Origin: an uncultured Clostridia bacterium
GTDB lineage: Bacteria; Bacillota; Clostridia; Oscillospirales; Ruminococcaceae
Assembly (NCBI GenBank): GCA_947624675.1
Contig: CANQLI010000006.1
Span: 62,001-126,000 of the forward strand
Direction of reading: 5' to 3'
DNA length: 64,000 nucleotides
Shown: positions 25,915-35,806 of the stretch, one piece after another
Layout of the letters: each line of letters starts with the position of its first letter
How positions within the stretch are numbered: the stretch's first letter is position 1
Translations under genes and position numbers: made by a program
The notes under the pieces: generated by a model
Seen by the model: only the letters and a program-made list of their open reading frames with translations
Databases searched by the model: none
Told to the model about the DNA's origin: nothing

Positions 25915-28035
25915 TTATCCTATCGGCTCTGTGCGATAAATAAACTTTACCTGACCATCTATTTCTTTGCTTTCGCTTGAAAATGACTTATAGTTTTTTG
26001 ATACATCTTTTGTGGCACGCAACCTTGTTACCAAGCCATTTAGATCCCCGTCAAAGGCGTCTATCAATTTTTGTATACCCTTATCATTAAACTCCTTTAA
26101 ACCTTCGGAAAGTTTCTTTGAACCGTCCTTAAGTTGTGTAATGCCGTCCGTTAATGCAGGCATACTTCCCTTTAGAGTGTCAACACCCTTTTTAAGCTCA
26201 GCCGCTCCCGCATTAAGCTGATTAGTTCCGTTTTTAAGCTCGTCAGTACCGCTCTTTAGTTTGTTTGCGCCTGCGGCAGCCTGTGAAACTCCGTCAGTAT
26301 ATGACTTAAGACCCAGATAAAAAGCATTATAGCTGTCCAGTGAAGCCTTCAGCGAAATCACAGACTTTGCGCCCTCTGATGCTGCGGATAGCTGTGCCTG
26401 AACCTCCTTAGATGACATATTATCTGAAATCGCTTTCTGTACCTGTGCCTCAGTATTTTGTTCAACGGTTTTCTTTATGCTATCGCTTTGCATCTGCTCG
26501 TTTGTTTTAGAATCTATTAGCTTAAGCACATCGGAGCTTTTCATCTGATTATCTATTGCTTGTTTGATAGCAGCTTGGGTGTTTTTATCTACAATGCCTG
26601 ATTGTACTGCTGCGTCATAGCTTTCCTTATCCATTTTGACTGCGGAAGCTATTACCTGTTCAGTAACCGACTCCTCAACAGATTGCGTCACCTTTACTTT
26701 AACTTGTTCTTTGACTGTTGATGTGACCTGCTGTTCTATATACGGACGCTTCTCTTCAACCGCTGCTTTGACGGTGCTTAGTGCTTTTTCGTAAACAGCA
26801 CTCTTGTCGAGCGAGGCTATTACATTATTCAAAACCTTATCATAGTTGTCTATCGTTAGTTTTGAGACCTCAAGACCTGCGGCTTTAAGCTGGGTATTTG
26901 CAGTAGTAAGCAGAGTTTCAAATACCTGTTTTGCACCGCCGTTTAACGAGTCGTTTTTGTCTGTGAGCGTATTTAATCCATCGCTTAACTGTTTCGCACC
27001 GGTTTGAAGTTCGAAAGCTCCTGAGTCGAGATCTCCTATTCCGGTTTTCAGTTTTTCAGCTCCATCGGAGAGCTTGTTGATTCCGGCTACCAGTTCTTTT
27101 GAGCTTTCAAGAAGAGCTGAAAGACCGTCATAAAGCTGTGATGAACCGTCAAGCAGCTGACTCATTGCGTCCTTTAGTTCTCCCATAGATCCGTTTAAAC
27201 TGTCAACAGAGCTAAAGCTGTCAGTATCTATCTCACTAAAGAGCTGGTTTGTCGCAATAGTAAGAGTCATACCAAGTTCAAAATTTTTTACGTCAGCAGT
27301 TATCTCAACATAATCGGGTATATCAAGCTTATCATCAGGAAGAGCAAGATTTTCCTGAAGTCCCGGTAATGCGACACCGACGACTGCTGTGCGGCTTCCG
27401 TCATTTAAAAGCTTTCCACCGGTTACTTCTACATTTCTGAACACATCGTTATCCAACACAACTCCGGTAAGCACTGCGAATGGCACATATATTTTTTCTT
27501 TTTTTCCGTTTATCTCAATGTATTCGTACTGCTTGTTAGTATAGTCGTATCGGATTGTAACTTTTCCGCTTTTTCCTATAAGCTCAGAAGGAGGTACTTC
27601 TTTCCCGTCAAGCTTATATGTAACCGACATATCTATCGGCAGCTCTTTTTGGATATTTCCCTGATAGTAAATATCGTTGCCTTGTGCATCCCAGATAACG
27701 GTATTGTCGCTTTCTGATGTATAGCTTTCGTTTCCACCTACATTTTCTATATCGGTCAGTTCTGTCTTATCGTTAATGGTATTACTTGCGAGGGCGTTTT
27801 TTATCCAGTCGCTTACGATTATTTTTTTAACGCCTCCGTCTGCTCCTGATAGCACATAAACCATCTCATCTTTTGACGGAGCATTGTTCTCATCTTTAGC
27901 TGTGACGGATGTTTTTTGTTCCTGATGAGTTTTATCTGTATCAGAAGAAAAGGCATAGGAGGTATATACTACACCGCTTACAGCGACAGCGGCACAAAGG
28001 CTTACAGCAATGGCTTTTGTTATTGATTTTTTCAT
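25915..28035 (-). CDS. exported heptad-repeat (L-x-x-G) protein, YhgE/Pip-like
   Basis: The 706-residue product has a signal peptide (about 1-30, ending near TSYAFS), a beta-rich domain (about 60-260) and two long alpha-helical regions with repeated L-x-x-G heptads (for example LYDGLSALL, LSDGAEKLKTG, LQTGAKQLSDG, and again near the C-terminus). Such repeats occur in YhgE/Pip-like proteins of Gram-positive bacteria. A hydrophilic alpha-helical block rich in Gln, Lys and Val (about 400-540) lies between the two. No C-terminal membrane anchor is seen. It overlaps the MMPL transporter gene by four bases (ATGA), so the pair probably acts together at the membrane. The substrate is unknown. Confidence 0.75.
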   Translation of the reverse strand: MKKSITKAIAVSLCAAVAVSGVVYTSYAFSSDTDKTHQEQKTSVTAKDENNAPSKDEMVYVLSGADGGVKKIIVSDWIKNALASNTINDKTELTDIENVGGNESYTSESDNTVIWDAQGNDIYYQGNIQKELPIDMSVTYKLDGKEVPPSELIGKSGKVTIRYDYTNKQYEYIEINGKKEKIYVPFAVLTGVVLDNDVFRNVEVTGGKLLNDGSRTAVVGVALPGLQENLALPDDKLDIPDYVEITADVKNFELGMTLTIATNQLFSEIDTDSFSSVDSLNGSMGELKDAMSQLLDGSSQLYDGLSALLESSKELVAGINKLSDGAEKLKTGIGDLDSGAFELQTGAKQLSDGLNTLTDKNDSLNGGAKQVFETLLTTANTQLKAAGLEVSKLTIDNYDKVLNNVIASLDKSAVYEKALSTVKAAVEEKRPYIEQQVTSTVKEQVKVKVTQSVEESVTEQVIASAVKMDKESYDAAVQSGIVDKNTQAAIKQAIDNQMKSSDVLKLIDSKTNEQMQSDSIKKTVEQNTEAQVQKAISDNMSSKEVQAQLSAASEGAKSVISLKASLDSYNAFYLGLKSYTDGVSQAAAGANKLKSGTDELKNGTNQLNAGAAELKKGVDTLKGSMPALTDGITQLKDGSKKLSEGLKEFNDKGIQKLIDAFDGDLNGLVTRLRATKDVSKNYKSFSSESKEIDGQVKFIYRTEPIG

Positions 28036-30134
28036 TTTGCAACTAGCTCCTTTACATTTTTTGATTTATTTATCGCTTTCATTCCGAATGTTGTGGCACA
28101 GATCACTTTGTCAAACAACAGCAGTAGTGCAGGCAATATCAGAATTACGGCAAGCATACTTATGATAGCTCCTCTCGCCATCAGCATACACATAGATCCG
28201 ATCATATCTATATCCGAATAAACTGCAACACCGAATGTTGCCGCAAACAGACCCATTCCGGATACGATAATGGAGGGGATCGATGTCCTCAGAGCTATTC
28301 TGGCAGATTCCTTTTTATCATATCCCCGAATGCGTTCGGACTTATAACGCGTCGTCATCAAAATTGCGTAGTCAACTGTCGCTCCGAGCTGTATTGTGCT
28401 TATACATATAGGAGCTATGAACGGTAAGCTTTGCCCAAGATAGTGAGGAAGTCCGAGGTTTATGAAAATAGCGACTTCTATCACAGAAATAAGTATAAAC
28501 GGCAAAGAAATACTTCTTTCCACAAAAGCGATTATCAAGAAAATTGCGATTATTGAAATTGTATTTACTACCTTAAAATCGTGAGATGTCGTATCTATCA
28601 TATCCTTCATACAGGGCGCTTCACCGATAAGCATACCGCTTTTGTCATACTTTTTGAGTATTGTGTTAAGCTTATCGATCTGTTCATTTACATTATCACT
28701 TGCGACCTTATATTCTGAGTTTATCAGAAGAAGCTCCCACTTATCGCTTTTCATAAGACTTGTAATGGACTCCGGCAATATCTCCTCAGGCACACGAGGC
28801 CCGATAAACGATTCCAAACCGATAACATATTTTACTCCGTCTACCTGCTCCATTTCATCTGACATAGTACGAACGGTGCTTGTAGAAAGGTCGGCGTTCA
28901 CCAGCATCATATGGGTGGAAGCTATATCAAATTCTTCTGACAGCTTGCTGTTTGCGATAGCATATTCCATATCCTTCGGGAGACACTCGGCTAAATCGTA
29001 GTAAACCTCATCGTTTGTTTTGCTGTAACCGTAATATGCCGGCGGTATCAGTAATGCAAATATCACTAAGAATACAGGGAAAATACGAACGATTACCTTA
29101 GTAAAACCTTTTAGATTTGGTATAAGGGATCTATGTCTTGTTTTCTGTAAAGGCTTGTCGAGAATAAGTATCATCGAAGGCAGAACCGTAACGCAGCCTA
29201 ACACGCCTAGAATTACGCCTTTTGCCATTACGATTCCTAAGTCACGGCCCATTGTAAAGCTCATAAAGCAAAGAGCAATAAAGCCTGCGACTGTGGTAAT
29301 TGAGCTTCCTACGATAGATGAGAGAGTTTCTTTTATTGCAACCGACATAGCATATTTGTGATCGTCATACCGTCCCCGCTGTTCGTTGTAGCTGTGCCAG
29401 AGGAAGATCGAGTAGTCCATAGTAACGGCAAGCTGTAAAACAGCTGAAAGCGCTTTTGTTATGTAGGAGATTTCCCCCATAAAATAATTTGTACCGAGAT
29501 TTATCAGTATCATCATACCTATGCTTGCGAGAAACACAAACGGCACAAGCCAGCTGTCAAGAAGGATAAGCATAACTAAGCACGCTAAAGCCACGGCTAT
29601 ACCTACATAAATAGGCTCCTCCTTTTCACATAGGTCCTTAAGGTCGGTAACAAGTGCTGACATTCCCGATACGAAGCACTGTTTTCCTGTTATATGGCGT
29701 ATATCCCGTATAGCGTCCATAGTAATATCGGAAGATGTTGATGTGTCAAAGAAAACCGCCATCATTGTTGCATTTTCGTTGTTGAATTCATCGTAGATGT
29801 CATCCGGCAGTAACTCCATAGGAACTGAAATGTCTGCGATCGAATCATACCAGAGGACCGTTTCAACATGGTCTACCTTTTCGACTTTAGCCTTAAGCGC
29901 GGCTACATCATCGACCGGCATATCTTCTACGATAATAAAAGAAAACGCACCTTTTCCAAAATCCTCAAGAAGCTCATTCTGTCCTATGACTGTTTCGGTG
30001 TCCTCAGGCAGATATGTGAGCATATCATAGTTGATCCTTGTCCCTATAATTCCAAGTATCGAAGGTATAAGCAGGATAAGTGCGATGACAACGATCGGTA
30101 CGCGGTATTTTACGACCGCCTTTGAAAATTGCAT
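28032..30134 (-). CDS. MMPL/RND family transporter
   Basis: The 700-residue product has the duplicated RND layout: one N-terminal membrane segment, an extracytoplasmic domain (about 35-165), five or so membrane segments (about 170-345), then the same order repeated (segment at about 355, domain 380-530, segments 535-690). Motifs such as TKALSAVLQLAVTMDYSIFLWHSY and ISTIQLGATVDYAILMTTRY hold the Asp-Tyr pair used for proton coupling in MMPL proteins. Such transporters export lipids or drugs in Actinobacteria and Firmicutes. It is coupled to the heptad-repeat gene and probably controlled by the TetR protein upstream. Confidence 0.88.
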   Translation of the reverse strand: MQFSKAVVKYRVPIVVIALILLIPSILGIIGTRINYDMLTYLPEDTETVIGQNELLEDFGKGAFSFIIVEDMPVDDVAALKAKVEKVDHVETVLWYDSIADISVPMELLPDDIYDEFNNENATMMAVFFDTSTSSDITMDAIRDIRHITGKQCFVSGMSALVTDLKDLCEKEEPIYVGIAVALACLVMLILLDSWLVPFVFLASIGMMILINLGTNYFMGEISYITKALSAVLQLAVTMDYSIFLWHSYNEQRGRYDDHKYAMSVAIKETLSSIVGSSITTVAGFIALCFMSFTMGRDLGIVMAKGVILGVLGCVTVLPSMILILDKPLQKTRHRSLIPNLKGFTKVIVRIFPVFLVIFALLIPPAYYGYSKTNDEVYYDLAECLPKDMEYAIANSKLSEEFDIASTHMMLVNADLSTSTVRTMSDEMEQVDGVKYVIGLESFIGPRVPEEILPESITSLMKSDKWELLLINSEYKVASDNVNEQIDKLNTILKKYDKSGMLIGEAPCMKDMIDTTSHDFKVVNTISIIAIFLIIAFVERSISLPFILISVIEVAIFINLGLPHYLGQSLPFIAPICISTIQLGATVDYAILMTTRYKSERIRGYDKKESARIALRTSIPSIIVSGMGLFAATFGVAVYSDIDMIGSMCMLMARGAIISMLAVILILPALLLLFDKVICATTFGMKAINKSKNVKELVAK

Positions 30135-30280
30135 ATTCTTTACCTGTCCTTTCCTCTAATATTATAAAATTCAGCCTTTTGAGATCTGATATAGGTATCA
30201 TAGAACGCATCTCAATAAAGCCCGACTTTTTAAAAGCCCTCTTATCATTGTATTCTGAATTTATTCTCTTGAAAATAGGC

Positions 30281-30312
30281 AAAAAAAGTCCCGTGCCTGA
30301 TTTTTAGGCACG
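30281..30312 (-). terminator. intrinsic terminator of the tetR gene
   Basis: CGTGCCT (30292-30298) pairs with AGGCACG (30306-30312). On the minus strand the stem is followed by GGGACTTTTTTT. It partly separates tetR transcription from the MMPL gene. Confidence 0.8.
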
Positions 30313-30354
30313 AGGCTATAATATGTCTGAATTTTTGAAAGCGCTTTCAGTATG

Positions 30355-30924
30355 TTATTGTTCCGTTTGATGTATTTCACAGCGTGAGATCATTTCTTCG
30401 ACCATTCCTTTTTTTATTTCACAAATGCGTAAAAGTGTGCCGCGTATATCATCGTTCATACCTGTTCTGAGCCACCCGGAAACTATCCCGAAGCCGACGC
30501 TTTCAAGGTATTTTTTTATGACCTCAATATCGTTGTCGCTTATTTTGCGTCCGTTAAGGATAGTATATATGTATTTGCTTATGACATGATCACAGACATT
30601 CCATAGGTACTGCTCGTATATCTCACGGTTTGCGGAATTATATATGTGGAGCACAGCTCGTTTTTTTGATAATGCGGAATCTATAACAGCTTCAAGGCAG
30701 TCCTCTATTTTTTCCACGGTAGGATACCTTAAAATGATAGCTTCAAGGTCTTCTGTAAAAATCTCTTCTATAAGCTGAGGAATATCGGAAAAATAGTAGT
30801 AAAAAGTATTTCTGTTTATACCACAGTCGGAAGCTATATCCTTAACGGTGATCTGAGACAGTGGACGGTCGCTCAGAAGCTTTAAAAAAGATCCTTTTAT
30901 TGCGCTTTTAGTAAAACTGGCCAT
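30355..30924 (-). CDS. TetR family transcriptional regulator
   Basis: The product (189 residues from this ATG) has the TetR helix-turn-helix near the N-terminus (QITVKDIASDCGINRNTFYYYFSDIPQLIEEIF) and a divergent ligand-binding domain. The C-terminal part resembles TetR_C_7-like proteins of Firmicutes. AAGGAGA lies ten bases upstream of this ATG; an in-frame start at 30972 is less likely. The natural target is probably the MMPL / heptad-repeat operon directly downstream, as in many exporter loci; this is inference from position. Confidence 0.87.
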   Translation of the reverse strand: MASFTKSAIKGSFLKLLSDRPLSQITVKDIASDCGINRNTFYYYFSDIPQLIEEIFTEDLEAIILRYPTVEKIEDCLEAVIDSALSKKRAVLHIYNSANREIYEQYLWNVCDHVISKYIYTILNGRKISDNDIEVIKKYLESVGFGIVSGWLRTGMNDDIRGTLLRICEIKKGMVEEMISRCEIHQTEQ

Positions 30925-30960
30925 TGTGTTTCTCCTTATATTAAGTGTATCACCTTTGAT

Positions 30961-30989
30961 AGTATAGCACAAATTGAAAGAATATACAA
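30961..30989 (-). promoter_or_regulatory. tetR promoter
   Basis: On the minus strand TTGTAT (30989-30984), 17 bases, TATACT (30966-30961), 37 bases before the ATG. Confidence 0.65.
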
Positions 30990-31007
30990 TACATAATATA
31001 GTATGAT

Positions 31008-31105
31008 AAAATGTCTTAGGTTGAGCTTAAGACATTTTAAATATATGCACAGGCTAAAGAAATCAAAATGAAAACCGGGAAATGTATTTACACTTTCCGG
31101 TTTTT
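31008..31105 (-). terminator. tandem terminator hairpins of the amphipathic-repeat gene
   Basis: AAAATGTCTTA/TAAGACATTTT (31008-31038) is a perfect 11-bp stem. AAAACCGG/CCGGTTTT (31071-31105) is a second stem with one bulge. Both have T-rich flanks on the minus strand. Confidence 0.7.
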
Positions 31106-31158
31106 ACAGAATAGCGGTATTAAATTATTAAAAATCAATGATTTTAGAGTAAGGCTTT

Positions 31159-31560
31159 TTAATTATCGGAATCATCGTTTTGACTGTCTTTTATATCAGA
31201 TGTATCGGAAGATGATCCATCTTTTGTATCTTCATAGTTTATCACATCTTTTGTTGAATAGACTTTTATATTATTTCTGTTTTTGTGTTCACTGTATTTT
31301 GTTTTGGCAAAATCCTTTACCTGTGCTCCCGCATCGACCAATTCATCTTTTACATCTTTTGCAAAGCTTTTGACCTTCGGAGCATTTTCCTTAGCAAACT
31401 TCACAGTTTTGTCAGCGCCTTTTTTTGCCATATCTGCAACCTTAGGTGCGTTCTCCTTTGCTATCCTGACACCGGCTTTTGCGCCATCGGATATTTTTTC
31501 TCCTGCCTTACTGGAAAAATCCTTTAAACCGTTAAGAAACTTATCTTTGTCGAATGACAT
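31159..31560 (-). CDS. amphipathic-repeat (LEA/apolipoprotein-like) protein
   Basis: The 133-residue product is charged and alpha-helical, without membrane segments or signal peptide. A repeat of about 22 residues occurs twice (AKENAPKVADMAKKG at 34-48 and AKENAPKVKSFAKDV at 56-70), and the tail (110-133) is rich in Ser and Asp. Such Ala/Lys repeats form amphipathic helices, as in late-embryogenesis-abundant and YtxH-like stress proteins. I do not assign a function. GGAGG precedes the ATG and a strong promoter drives it divergently from secA. Confidence 0.6.
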   Translation of the reverse strand: MSFDKDKFLNGLKDFSSKAGEKISDGAKAGVRIAKENAPKVADMAKKGADKTVKFAKENAPKVKSFAKDVKDELVDAGAQVKDFAKTKYSEHKNRNNIKVYSTKDVINYEDTKDGSSSDTSDIKDSQNDDSDN

Positions 31561-31592
31561 AACCTCAGCCTCCTTATAGCTATCTTTATAAT

Positions 31593-31621
31593 ATTATATT
31601 ACTTTATTTGGCGGGTGTCAA
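31593..31621 (-). promoter_or_regulatory. promoter of the amphipathic-repeat gene
   Basis: On the minus strand TTGACA (31621-31616), 17 bases, TATAAT (31598-31593). Both hexamers are perfect, so strong expression is expected. Confidence 0.85.
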
Positions 31622-31668
31622 TATCATATGAAATTTAAGAGAGGTAATACATATTTCATTAAAAAAAT

Positions 31669-31697
31669 TTGACTTATTATTATTGTTGTAGTATAAT
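31669..31697 (+). promoter_or_regulatory. secA promoter
   Basis: TTGACT (31669-31674), 17 bases, TATAAT (31692-31697). Confidence 0.8.
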
Positions 31698-31760
31698 ATA
31701 TTTTGTATAACTGTAAAGATAGCGGTTATGCCGAATTTTTATAAGGGTGGAAAGTTAATA

Positions 31761-34484
31761 ATGAGTTTAATGGACAAAATTTTCGGAAATTACAGTAAAA
31801 AAGAGCTTAAAAGAATTGACCCGATATTAAACAAGGTACTTTCTCTTGAGGATGAATATAAGGCTTTGTCGGATTCTCAGCTTAAAGCGAAAACCGGTGA
31901 GTTTAAAACAAGACTTGAAAACCTTGAAACACTTGACGATATTCTGCCGGAGGCTCTGGCTGCCTGCCGTGAGGCGGCTGACAGAGTTCTTGGAAAAAGA
32001 CCTTTCCCGGTGCAGATTATCGGTGCGATAGTTTTACATCAGGGAAGGATCGCCGAGATGAAAACAGGTGAAGGTAAAACTCTCGTTGCTTGTCTTGCGT
32101 CATATCTTAATGCGCTCAACGGAAAGGGAGTTCATGTCGTAACGGTAAACGACTATCTCGCTAAGTTTCAGAGCGAGGAGATGGGAAAGGTTTACCGTTT
32201 TATGGGGCTTAGTATCGGATGTATCCTTCACGACCTCAATAATGATGAGAGAAGAGCGGCTTATGCCTGTGATATTACCTATGGAACAAACAATGAGTTT
32301 GGATTTGACTATCTTAGAGATAATATGGTCATATACAAGAAGGATAAGGTACAGAGAGAACACGCCTTTGCTATTGTCGACGAGGTAGACTCGATTCTCA
32401 TAGACGAGGCGAGAACCCCACTTATAATTTCCGGAAGGGGCGATAAGTCTACCGAGCTTTACACCATAGCCGATCGTTTTGCAAAATCACTTACTCCTAC
32501 AAAAGTTGTTGAGCTTGATACAAAAGTGGACAATGACGATGTTGACGGAGACTATATCATAGATGAAAAAGCAAAGACGGCTACAATAACGAAAAAGGGT
32601 GTTAAAAAGGCTGAAAAGGCATTCAATCTCGAAAATCTTATGGATTCGGAGAATGTGACTCTGCTTCATCATATCAATCAGGCGCTTAAGGCTAACGGTG
32701 TTATGAAGCGTGATATAGATTATGTTGTCAAAGACGGCGAGGTAATAATCGTAGACGAGTTTACTGGACGACTGATGCTCGGAAGACGATTTAACGACGG
32801 TCTTCATCAGGCTATCGAGGCTAAGGAGGGCGTGAAGGTAGCTCACGAGTCAAAGACTATCGCTACTATCACCTTTCAAAACTACTTCCGTCTTTACAAA
32901 AAGCTTTCAGGTATGACCGGTACCGCTATGACGGAAGAGGACGAGTTTAAGGAGATATATAAGCTCGATGTTATCGAGATACCTACTAACAAGCCGCTTA
33001 TAAGAATAGATTATGCCGATGTCGTATATAAAACCGAAAAGGCTAAATTCAATGCGGTAATAGACAAGATCGTTGAATGCCACGAAAAGGGTCAGCCGGT
33101 GCTTGTCGGTACTATTTCTATTGAAAAGTCAGAGATTCTTTCGAGAATGCTCAAAAACAGGGGCATAAAGCACAATGTTTTGAATGCAAAGCAGCACGCA
33201 AGAGAGGCTGAGATAGTTGCACAGGCAGGAAAGTTCGGCGCGGTAACTATTGCGACCAATATGGCAGGTCGTGGTACCGATATTATGCTGGGCGGTAATG
33301 CTGAATATCTTGCTAAGTCCGACTTAAGGAAAATGGAAATAGATGAGGATATAATAAGTGAGGCTACGGGATATGCAGAGACGGACAACGAAGAGGTATT
33401 ATCAGTCCGTAAGAAGTACCGTGAGCTTTACGACAAATACAGCGATGAGTGCAGGGAAAAGGCTAAGGATGTAAAAGCTGCCGGAGGACTTATGATAATC
33501 GGTACCGAGCGTCACGAGTCAAGGCGAATTGACAATCAGTTGAGAGGTCGTGCCGGACGACAGGGAGATGAGGGAGGTTCTATATTCTACCTTTCTCTTG
33601 AGGATGATCTAATGAGGCTATTCGGCGGTGAGAGGATCCACGCTATGATGAATACTCTTAAGGTCGACGAGGATATGCCTATACAGTCCAAGATGCTTTC
33701 AAGTGTTATTGAGTCGTCACAGAAAAAGGTCGAGGGAAGAAACTTTAACATAAGAAAGAATGTATTAAATTACGACGATGTTATGAACACCCAAAGAGAG
33801 ATCATATATTCACAGCGTTCTATGGTTCTTGAGGGTGAGGACATTCACGATCACATACTTAAAATGATAACCGACTATGTGACTGATTCCGTAAATACTT
33901 ATATTGTTGACGAGGATGTCCACGACAACTGGAACTTAAACGGCTTAAGAGAACACCTTATGGGTCTTATAACGACCGACGAGGATTTCAGATATGATGC
34001 GGTCGCGCTTGATTCAGTATCAAAGCAGGAAATAATTGATATGCTTAATCAGCGAGCTCTTGAAAAATACGCTAAGCGTGAGGAGGAGCTTACTCCTAAG
34101 ATATTAAGAGAGCTTGAGAGAATAATTCTCTTAAAGGTCGTTGATACAAAGTGGATGGCGCATATCGACGATATGGACGAGTTGAAGCGTGGAATAAGCT
34201 TAAGAGCTTACGGCAACAAAAACCCGGTTGTCGAGTACCGTATCGAGGGCTTTGATATGTTTGACGCTATGATAGCTTCTATCTGTGAGGATACCATAAG
34301 AATGCTGTTCACCGTAAAGGTAAGAAAAGAGGAGGAGCCAAAGCGTGAGCAGGTATTGAAGGCTAATCCGATAAGGGGAGACGGTTCTGTTTCAGGCGGA
34401 AGAACGGTCAAAAAGAAGGTCGGAAGAAACGACCCCTGTCCTTGCGGAAGCGGTAAAAAATATAAGCACTGCTGCGGAAGATAA
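31761..34484 (+). CDS. secA: preprotein translocase subunit SecA
   Basis: This ATPase motor pushes unfolded preproteins through SecYEG. The product (907 residues from 31761) has the MKTGEGKTL Walker [16 protein letters not shown] Walker B, the preprotein cross-linking domain, [14 protein letters not shown], the helical scaffold domain and the C-terminal zinc-binding motif [19 protein letters not shown]. The start at 31761 has GGGTGG upstream; an ATG at 31728 is out of position for that site. The gene is bracketed by a good promoter and a terminator. Confidence 0.96.
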   Translation: MSLMDKIFGNYSKKELKRIDPILNKVLSLEDEYKALSDSQLKAKTGEFKTRLENLETLDDILPEALAACREAADRVLGKRPFPVQIIGAIVLHQGRIAEMKTGEGKTLVACLASYLNALNGKGVHVVTVNDYLAKFQSEEMGKVYRFMGLSIGCILHDLNNDERRAAYACDITYGTNNEFGFDYLRDNMVIYKKDKVQREHAFAIVDEVDSILIDEARTPLIISGRGDKSTELYTIADRFAKSLTPTKVVELDTKVDNDDVDGDYIIDEKAKTATITKKGVKKAEKAFNLENLMDSENVTLLHHINQALKANGVMKRDIDYVVKDGEVIIVDEFTGRLMLGRRFNDGLHQAIEAKEGVKVAHESKTIATITFQNYFRLYKKLSGMTGTAMTEEDEFKEIYKLDVIEIPTNKPLIRIDYADVVYKTEKAKFNAVIDKIVECHEKGQPVLVGTISIEKSEILSRMLKNRGIKHNVLNAKQHAREAEIVAQAGKFGAVTIATNMAGRGTDIMLGGNAEYLAKSDLRKMEIDEDIISEATGYAETDNEEVLSVRKKYRELYDKYSDECREKAKDVKAAGGLMIIGTERHESRRIDNQLRGRAGRQGDEGGSIFYLSLEDDLMRLFGGERIHAMMNTLKVDEDMPIQSKMLSSVIESSQKKVEGRNFNIRKNVLNYDDVMNTQREIIYSQRSMVLEGEDIHDHILKMITDYVTDSVNTYIVDEDVHDNWNLNGLREHLMGLITTDEDFRYDAVALDSVSKQEIIDMLNQRALEKYAKREEELTPKILRELERIILLKVVDTKWMAHIDDMDELKRGISLRAYGNKNPVVEYRIEGFDMFDAMIASICEDTIRMLFTVKVRKEEEPKREQVLKANPIRGDGSVSGGRTVKKKVGRNDPCPCGSGKKYKHCCGR

Positions 34485-34493
34485 TAATTGCAT

Positions 34494-34530
34494 AATAAAA
34501 GACAGTCTGTTTTAAGGCTGTCTTTTATTT
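34494..34530. terminator. bidirectional terminator after secA
   Basis: AATAAAAGACAG (34494-34505) pairs with CTGTCTTTTATT (34518-34529), a 12-bp stem with A/T flanks on both sides, between convergent genes. Confidence 0.85.
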
Positions 34531-34533
34531 ATG

Positions 34534-35673
34534 TCAAACTTTTATATCAAAATGCTGATAGTCCTTAGAGCCGTTTTTCCAATCTCCACCCCATTCAAAG
34601 CCGTAAGATTTAAATAACTTGACCGCTGTATCGCTGCCTGTTATTTTATGGGAAAAATCTGCGCTTCTGTCGGCATATTTCTCGGCACACGGAGGCAGTA
34701 CCTTTCCGTTTTGAATGTATGGGTTGTAGAGCGGATTTATGTCTATCGCAAGCCCTAGAGCGTGATTTGAAAGTGTATCGGTGTTTGCGATCGTGCGCCA
34801 GCAAAAAGAAGATGAATTGTTGTCGGACATACTTTTTTCATCGTCCGCACCGTACTCGTCTATAAGCCTTATTTTTTCTATCATATAACCTTTTTCATAA
34901 AGACTTTTGAAAATTTTAAGGACCCTTTTTGAAATAAGACGGCTTGTTATCATCTCACCATCGTGTTCAAGTCCGTCAAAGCCTATGTAGCGAAGCTTAA
35001 GATAATGAAGCATATCTGTCGTTACCCTGTCATTTTTTTGGTAGGAGATACCGTTTATCCTTTCAAATACCTTGTTGTTTATCGGATGAGCCGAAAAGCC
35101 TTCGCCTAAAGAAATCACCCTTTCGCTTTTATAAAGGTAAGAACGATATTTTTTATTTATTGCCGGGTAGATAAGCCTTATGATTATGATCGCAACAATT
35201 ATACCCTCCGCAGCGCCTGCGACAACATCGGTAAAATAGTGAACACAGAAGTACACTCTCGAAACCGCTACCAGTGCGGCCGCGACATATGTCCATATGC
35301 CGGCTTTTTTATTGAACATAAATATTGCCGTTGCTGCGGCAAACGATGAGGAAGCATGACCAGACGGAAAAGAATAGCTTGAAAGAGGTTGTATCACTGT
35401 GGTTATCCACGGGTATGTGTCGTATGGTCTGGTTCGGTCAAAGGTGTTTTTAAGCGCTTCGTTTAATAGCCATGTGAATAGCAGACATATCAAAACGAAC
35501 AGCCCTATTTTTCTTGTTCGGCGAAAGAACAGAAGGACCAGGCCTAAGATTATCCAACACATTCCGGAATCCGCTGCAGTTGTTATAAGCTCAAGAAAAA
35601 AGCTAAGCGTACTGTTTCTTAAATCAAGAGCTGTGTTAATAAAAAACATATCTATCGTATTTATAAGCTCCAT
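34534..35673 (-). CDS. fusion of PAP2 phosphatase and M15 D,D-carboxypeptidase-like domain
   Basis: The 379-residue product combines two envelope enzymes. Residues 1-170 form a membrane PAP2 phosphatase with KNTFDRTRP (75-83), SFPSGH (101-106) and SRVYFCVHYFTD (138-149), the three motifs of undecaprenyl-diphosphate and lipid phosphatases. Residues about 200-379 match M15 zinc peptidases (VanY/D-Ala-D-Ala carboxypeptidase-like) with SNHALGLAIDIN (His304, Asp311) and WGGDWK...QHFD (His374) as metal ligands. Both active sites should face outward. A combined role in lipid-carrier recycling and peptide trimming is inference. Both catalytic sets look intact. Confidence 0.85.
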   Translation of the reverse strand: MELINTIDMFFINTALDLRNSTLSFFLELITTAADSGMCWIILGLVLLFFRRTRKIGLFVLICLLFTWLLNEALKNTFDRTRPYDTYPWITTVIQPLSSYSFPSGHASSSFAAATAIFMFNKKAGIWTYVAAALVAVSRVYFCVHYFTDVVAGAAEGIIVAIIIIRLIYPAINKKYRSYLYKSERVISLGEGFSAHPINNKVFERINGISYQKNDRVTTDMLHYLKLRYIGFDGLEHDGEMITSRLISKRVLKIFKSLYEKGYMIEKIRLIDEYGADDEKSMSDNNSSSFCWRTIANTDTLSNHALGLAIDINPLYNPYIQNGKVLPPCAEKYADRSADFSHKITGSDTAVKLFKSYGFEWGGDWKNGSKDYQHFDIKV

Positions 35674-35806
35674 TTCTTTATCCTTTCTAAAAACAAATTA
35701 TGTCGTATGTCGAATCTTATCGTAAAAAACAAGATAAATTTATATTAACACAGTTTACTGAGATTTTCAAGGCTATTGACAGCTTTGTTATTAAATCCGG
35801 ATTTTG

